A stretch of DNA of 50,646 bases from CBIFVZ01 sp966185765 (GTDB lineage Bacteria > Pseudomonadota > Gammaproteobacteria > Enterobacterales > Enterobacteriaceae): contig CBIFVZ010000015.1 of NCBI GenBank assembly GCA_966185765.1, forward strand, positions 1 to 50,646. Direction: 5' to 3'. Each line of letters begins with the position of its first letter. Position 1 is the first letter of the stretch. Both the position numbers and the translations under genes were made by a program. A model generated the notes under the pieces. The model saw only the letters and a program-made list of their open reading frames with translations. It had not been told where the DNA came from and searched no databases. Positions 49,172 through 50,646 of the stretch are shown in pieces.

Positions 49172-49411
49172 GCTGCAATGAGAGCGTGTGAATAGTCCTT
49201 TAATGATACAAACTCCACGCTTGTCAGTTTTGCGTTTGCCACACGCTTTCACCAAATCTGTAAGCATGCGCACCAATGATGTCTGATGAGTGCTTATTAA
49301 AAAAGTCACTATCCCAACACTACCAGTGATGAGCGCTTTCAGAATGACTCTGGAAGGAAAATTTCCAAAAAGAGTTCATAATCAGTACTCCTACAATCAG
49401 GAGATAACCTT
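49172..49411. other. spacer before the HEAT-like gene
   Basis: No gene is supported here. It presumably contains the promoter of the HEAT-like gene. The E. coli genes yecH, tyrP and yecA, expected in this interval, are not found. Confidence 0.5.
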
Positions 49412-49624
49412 ATGTCAATGCCATCCAACGTTGTCACCACCCTGCTTAATCTTTGTGATAGTCCGGAAGAAGCCGTTCAGGTCGCCGCTGTCAAAGCACT
49501 CGGCGAAGGGCAAGCCAACGGCTCCAACGTCTTAGAAAAAGTCATTTCTCTGGTAAGTAACGATAATGTGAATGTTTCCGTCGCCGCCGTAGAGGCATTA
49601 GGCAGGATGTACCGAAGCAAATAA
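49412..49624 (+). CDS. small HEAT-repeat-like protein
   Basis: This 70-residue protein contains two degenerate helical repeats, EEAVQVAAVKALGEGQ and DNVNVSVAAVEALGRM, typical of HEAT or PBS-lyase repeats. It has no signal peptide or Cys-rich region beyond one Cys. The ribosome site is strong (AGGAG, nine bases before the ATG), and a terminator follows at once, so it is probably a real single-gene unit. I do not know a named family member of this size. It lies between ftnA and tRNA-Leu in an accessory stretch. Confidence 0.75.
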   Translation: MSMPSNVVTTLLNLCDSPEEAVQVAAVKALGEGQANGSNVLEKVISLVSNDNVNVSVAAVEALGRMYRSK

Positions 49625-49632
49625 AGATTATG

Positions 49633-49655
49633 GCCGCCAGAAGGCGGCTATTTTT
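49633..49655 (+). terminator. terminator of the HEAT-like gene
   Basis: GCCGCC and GGCGGC pair around AGAA, followed by TATTTTT, eight bases after the stop. Confidence 0.85.
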
Positions 49656-49715
49656 CCCGCTCCAGGGCGCTTTCTGGCAGTGTCCCGTTCGATTATCCCG
49701 TGTTACGCCCATAAT

Positions 49716-50204
49716 TTATGAGAAAGGATTTAAAAGGAAATCATTCTCGGCCATCAATGATGATGCGGCCTTAATACTTTCCAGCGCATCTTGCTCACCA
49801 TAACTGTATTTTTTATGTATTGCCGCCATAGAGAGATACACTTGCGCAGCCAGCGCTTTCTTATCGACATTTGACATCTGGCTTAAACAAGCACTCATAA
49901 AGGTGAGTTTCTCAAATACGACAAGTGCTTTCTTTTCATTCCTGGCAGACAGTTTAATGTGAGGAGCCAATGATTCAGGTGCATCGATGAAACTATTCGT
50001 AAATGCATACACTGCGTTGATAAAATTTTTTATTTCTTGCACGCTTTCCTGCTCGCGCCAGCTATTCAGGGCGCTTTTGGCGGTCCATGCAGTGAACGCA
50101 GCAACCCCCGCAGATGCTAAAGCCGCTAACATGCTATAGAAAGCCCATTGTGCAGCCTCTTTAGTAGCAATCATAGTTTCGACTGAGACAATATCTGCGT
50201 CCAT
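49716..50204 (-). CDS. membrane-anchored orphan protein of 162 residues
   Basis: I do not recognise the family. One membrane segment near the N-terminus (AFYSMLAALASAGVAAFTAWTA, residues about 21-42) is followed by a soluble helical domain rich in Ala, Lys and Glu (LNSWREQESVQEIKNFINAVYAF). AAGGATGGAAGTGA is a fair ribosome site for the ATG. Such one-pass proteins next to tRNA genes are common in accessory islands and phage remnants. No other sign of an island is visible in the window. Confidence 0.65.
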   Translation of the reverse strand: MDADIVSVETMIATKEAAQWAFYSMLAALASAGVAAFTAWTAKSALNSWREQESVQEIKNFINAVYAFTNSFIDAPESLAPHIKLSARNEKKALVVFEKLTFMSACLSQMSNVDKKALAAQVYLSMAAIHKKYSYGEQDALESIKAASSLMAENDFLLNPFS

Positions 50205-50520
50205 TCACTTCCATCCTTATAAAAAGCGTCGCCAAAAAGTTGTGAATTTATTCCATCCAGAATGGTTAATAGAATTAAACTCATTTTAGCACTGAAATAA
50301 TTGGCTGGTAACCTTGCTTACCAGACCGACATCTCCCCTGTATCCGGACCTTGATGTATAGCCCTCACGAATGACAGCAAGTTCCCTGGCCCCGCTTTTC
50401 ACTGTCAGAAAATAACCAGGATGATTTTGCCAATAAAAGGGAGGATTGCTGTATTCCGCTGAAGTAGACAGATGATATGAGTGCAGAAAGCATGCCTGAA
50501 AAACCAGATTTCAGACAATA
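50205..50520. other. AT-rich spacer between the orphan and tRNA-Leu
   Basis: I see no gene here. A small hairpin CTGGTAA/TTACCAG lies at 50305-50324. No direct repeat of the tRNA 3' end, which would mark an att site, was noticed. Confidence 0.5.
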
Positions 50521-50544
50521 AAAAACCGCCCTTTAAGGCGGTTT
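50521..50544 (-). terminator. terminator downstream of tRNA-Leu
   Basis: AAACCGCC and GGCGGTTT pair, and TTTTTTATT follows on the minus strand, about 45 bases past the tRNA 3' end. Confidence 0.85.
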
Positions 50545-50587
50545 GCACGACACTGCTTATTGCTTTGATTATTCTGGAGTTTCCCAG

Positions 50588-50646
50588 TGGTGCCCGGAGT
50601 GGGACTTGAACCCACACAGCGCGAACGCCGAGGGATTTTAAATCCC
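50588..50646 (-). tRNA. leuZ: tRNA-Leu(UAA), 3' two-thirds, cut by the window edge
   Basis: On the minus strand the sequence runs from GGGATTTAAAATCCC (anticodon stem, anticodon TAA) through the long leucine variable arm (TCGGCGTTCGCGCTG), the T arm GTGGGTTCAAGTCCCAC and the acceptor end CCGGGCACCA with an encoded CCA. It matches E. coli leuZ closely. The 5' acceptor and D arm are outside the window. Confidence 0.95.

Noticed and set aside
50305..50324. CTGGTAA/TTACCAG inverted repeat near tRNA-Leu
   Set aside because: A seven-bp stem without T run or second copy is expected by chance. It was not called an operator or att site.
1..50646. CRISPR arrays, toxin-antitoxin pairs, complete insertion sequences, prophage genes
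   Set aside because: I looked for repeated spacers, transposase, integrase and small paired genes and found none I could support.

Overview
The window is a chromosomal segment of a member of the Enterobacteriaceae, outside Escherichia/Salmonella proper. Most genes are close homologues of E. coli genes in nearly the same order as the E. coli yebY-to-leuZ interval (from the sdsR small RNA to tRNA-Leu). No phage, complete insertion sequence or CRISPR array is present. What is unusual lies in the intergenic regions and in the accessory stretch to the right of cmoB.

Layout. 1-9000: 5' end of SdsR with antisense SraC, copper-type proteins yebY-yebZ-yobA, DNA polymerase III theta (holE), a nitrilase-like protein (yobB), exoX, ptrB, yebE, yebF, SOS gene yebG and purine gene purT. 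9000-16200: central carbon metabolism, with the Entner-Doudoroff operon edd-eda, zwf, its regulator hexR, and pykA. 16200-21700: cell envelope and zinc uptake (lpxM, mepM, znuA divergent from znuCB) and a small membrane protein. 21700-27100: Holliday-junction genes ruvC/ruvAB, yebC, nudB and aspS. 27400-31050: yecD-yecE, yecN, and the tRNA wobble-modification pair cmoA-cmoB. 31050-36500: an orphan gene, cutC, a PatB/MalY-like C-S lyase, yecM and argS. 36600-41700: a torY-torZ respiratory pair and uspC in the place where E. coli carries its flhE-flhDC flagellar/chemotaxis block. 41700-48990: trehalose genes otsBA, decayed remains of araG-araH, ftnB, a DcuA/DcuB-type transporter, yecJ, the 28-residue AzuC gene, yecR and ftnA. 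49000-50646: an accessory stretch with a HEAT-like small protein and a membrane-anchored orphan, ending in the truncated tRNA-Leu(UAA).

Regulation visible in the sequence includes LexA boxes at yebG and ruvA, a PurR operator at purT, a HexR operator at zwf, a GntR-type operator in the zwf-edd interval, a Zur operator between znuA and znuC, and a CRP site in front of azuC. Together these serve nucleotide, sugar-acid, zinc and DNA-damage responses.

The most notable finding is two unrelated families of short non-coding elements, each present twice, and all four copies sit in intrinsic terminators. Family A (about 143 bp, IS4-like ends) is inserted in the loop of the purT/eda and pykA/lpxM terminators, with a 10-bp target duplication that is itself the tip of the hairpin. 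Family B (98 and 140 bp) follows torZ and ftnA and is flanked by direct repeats that duplicate the whole terminator hairpin (about 19-21 bp). Both look like non-autonomous transposable elements that choose terminator hairpins and leave termination intact.
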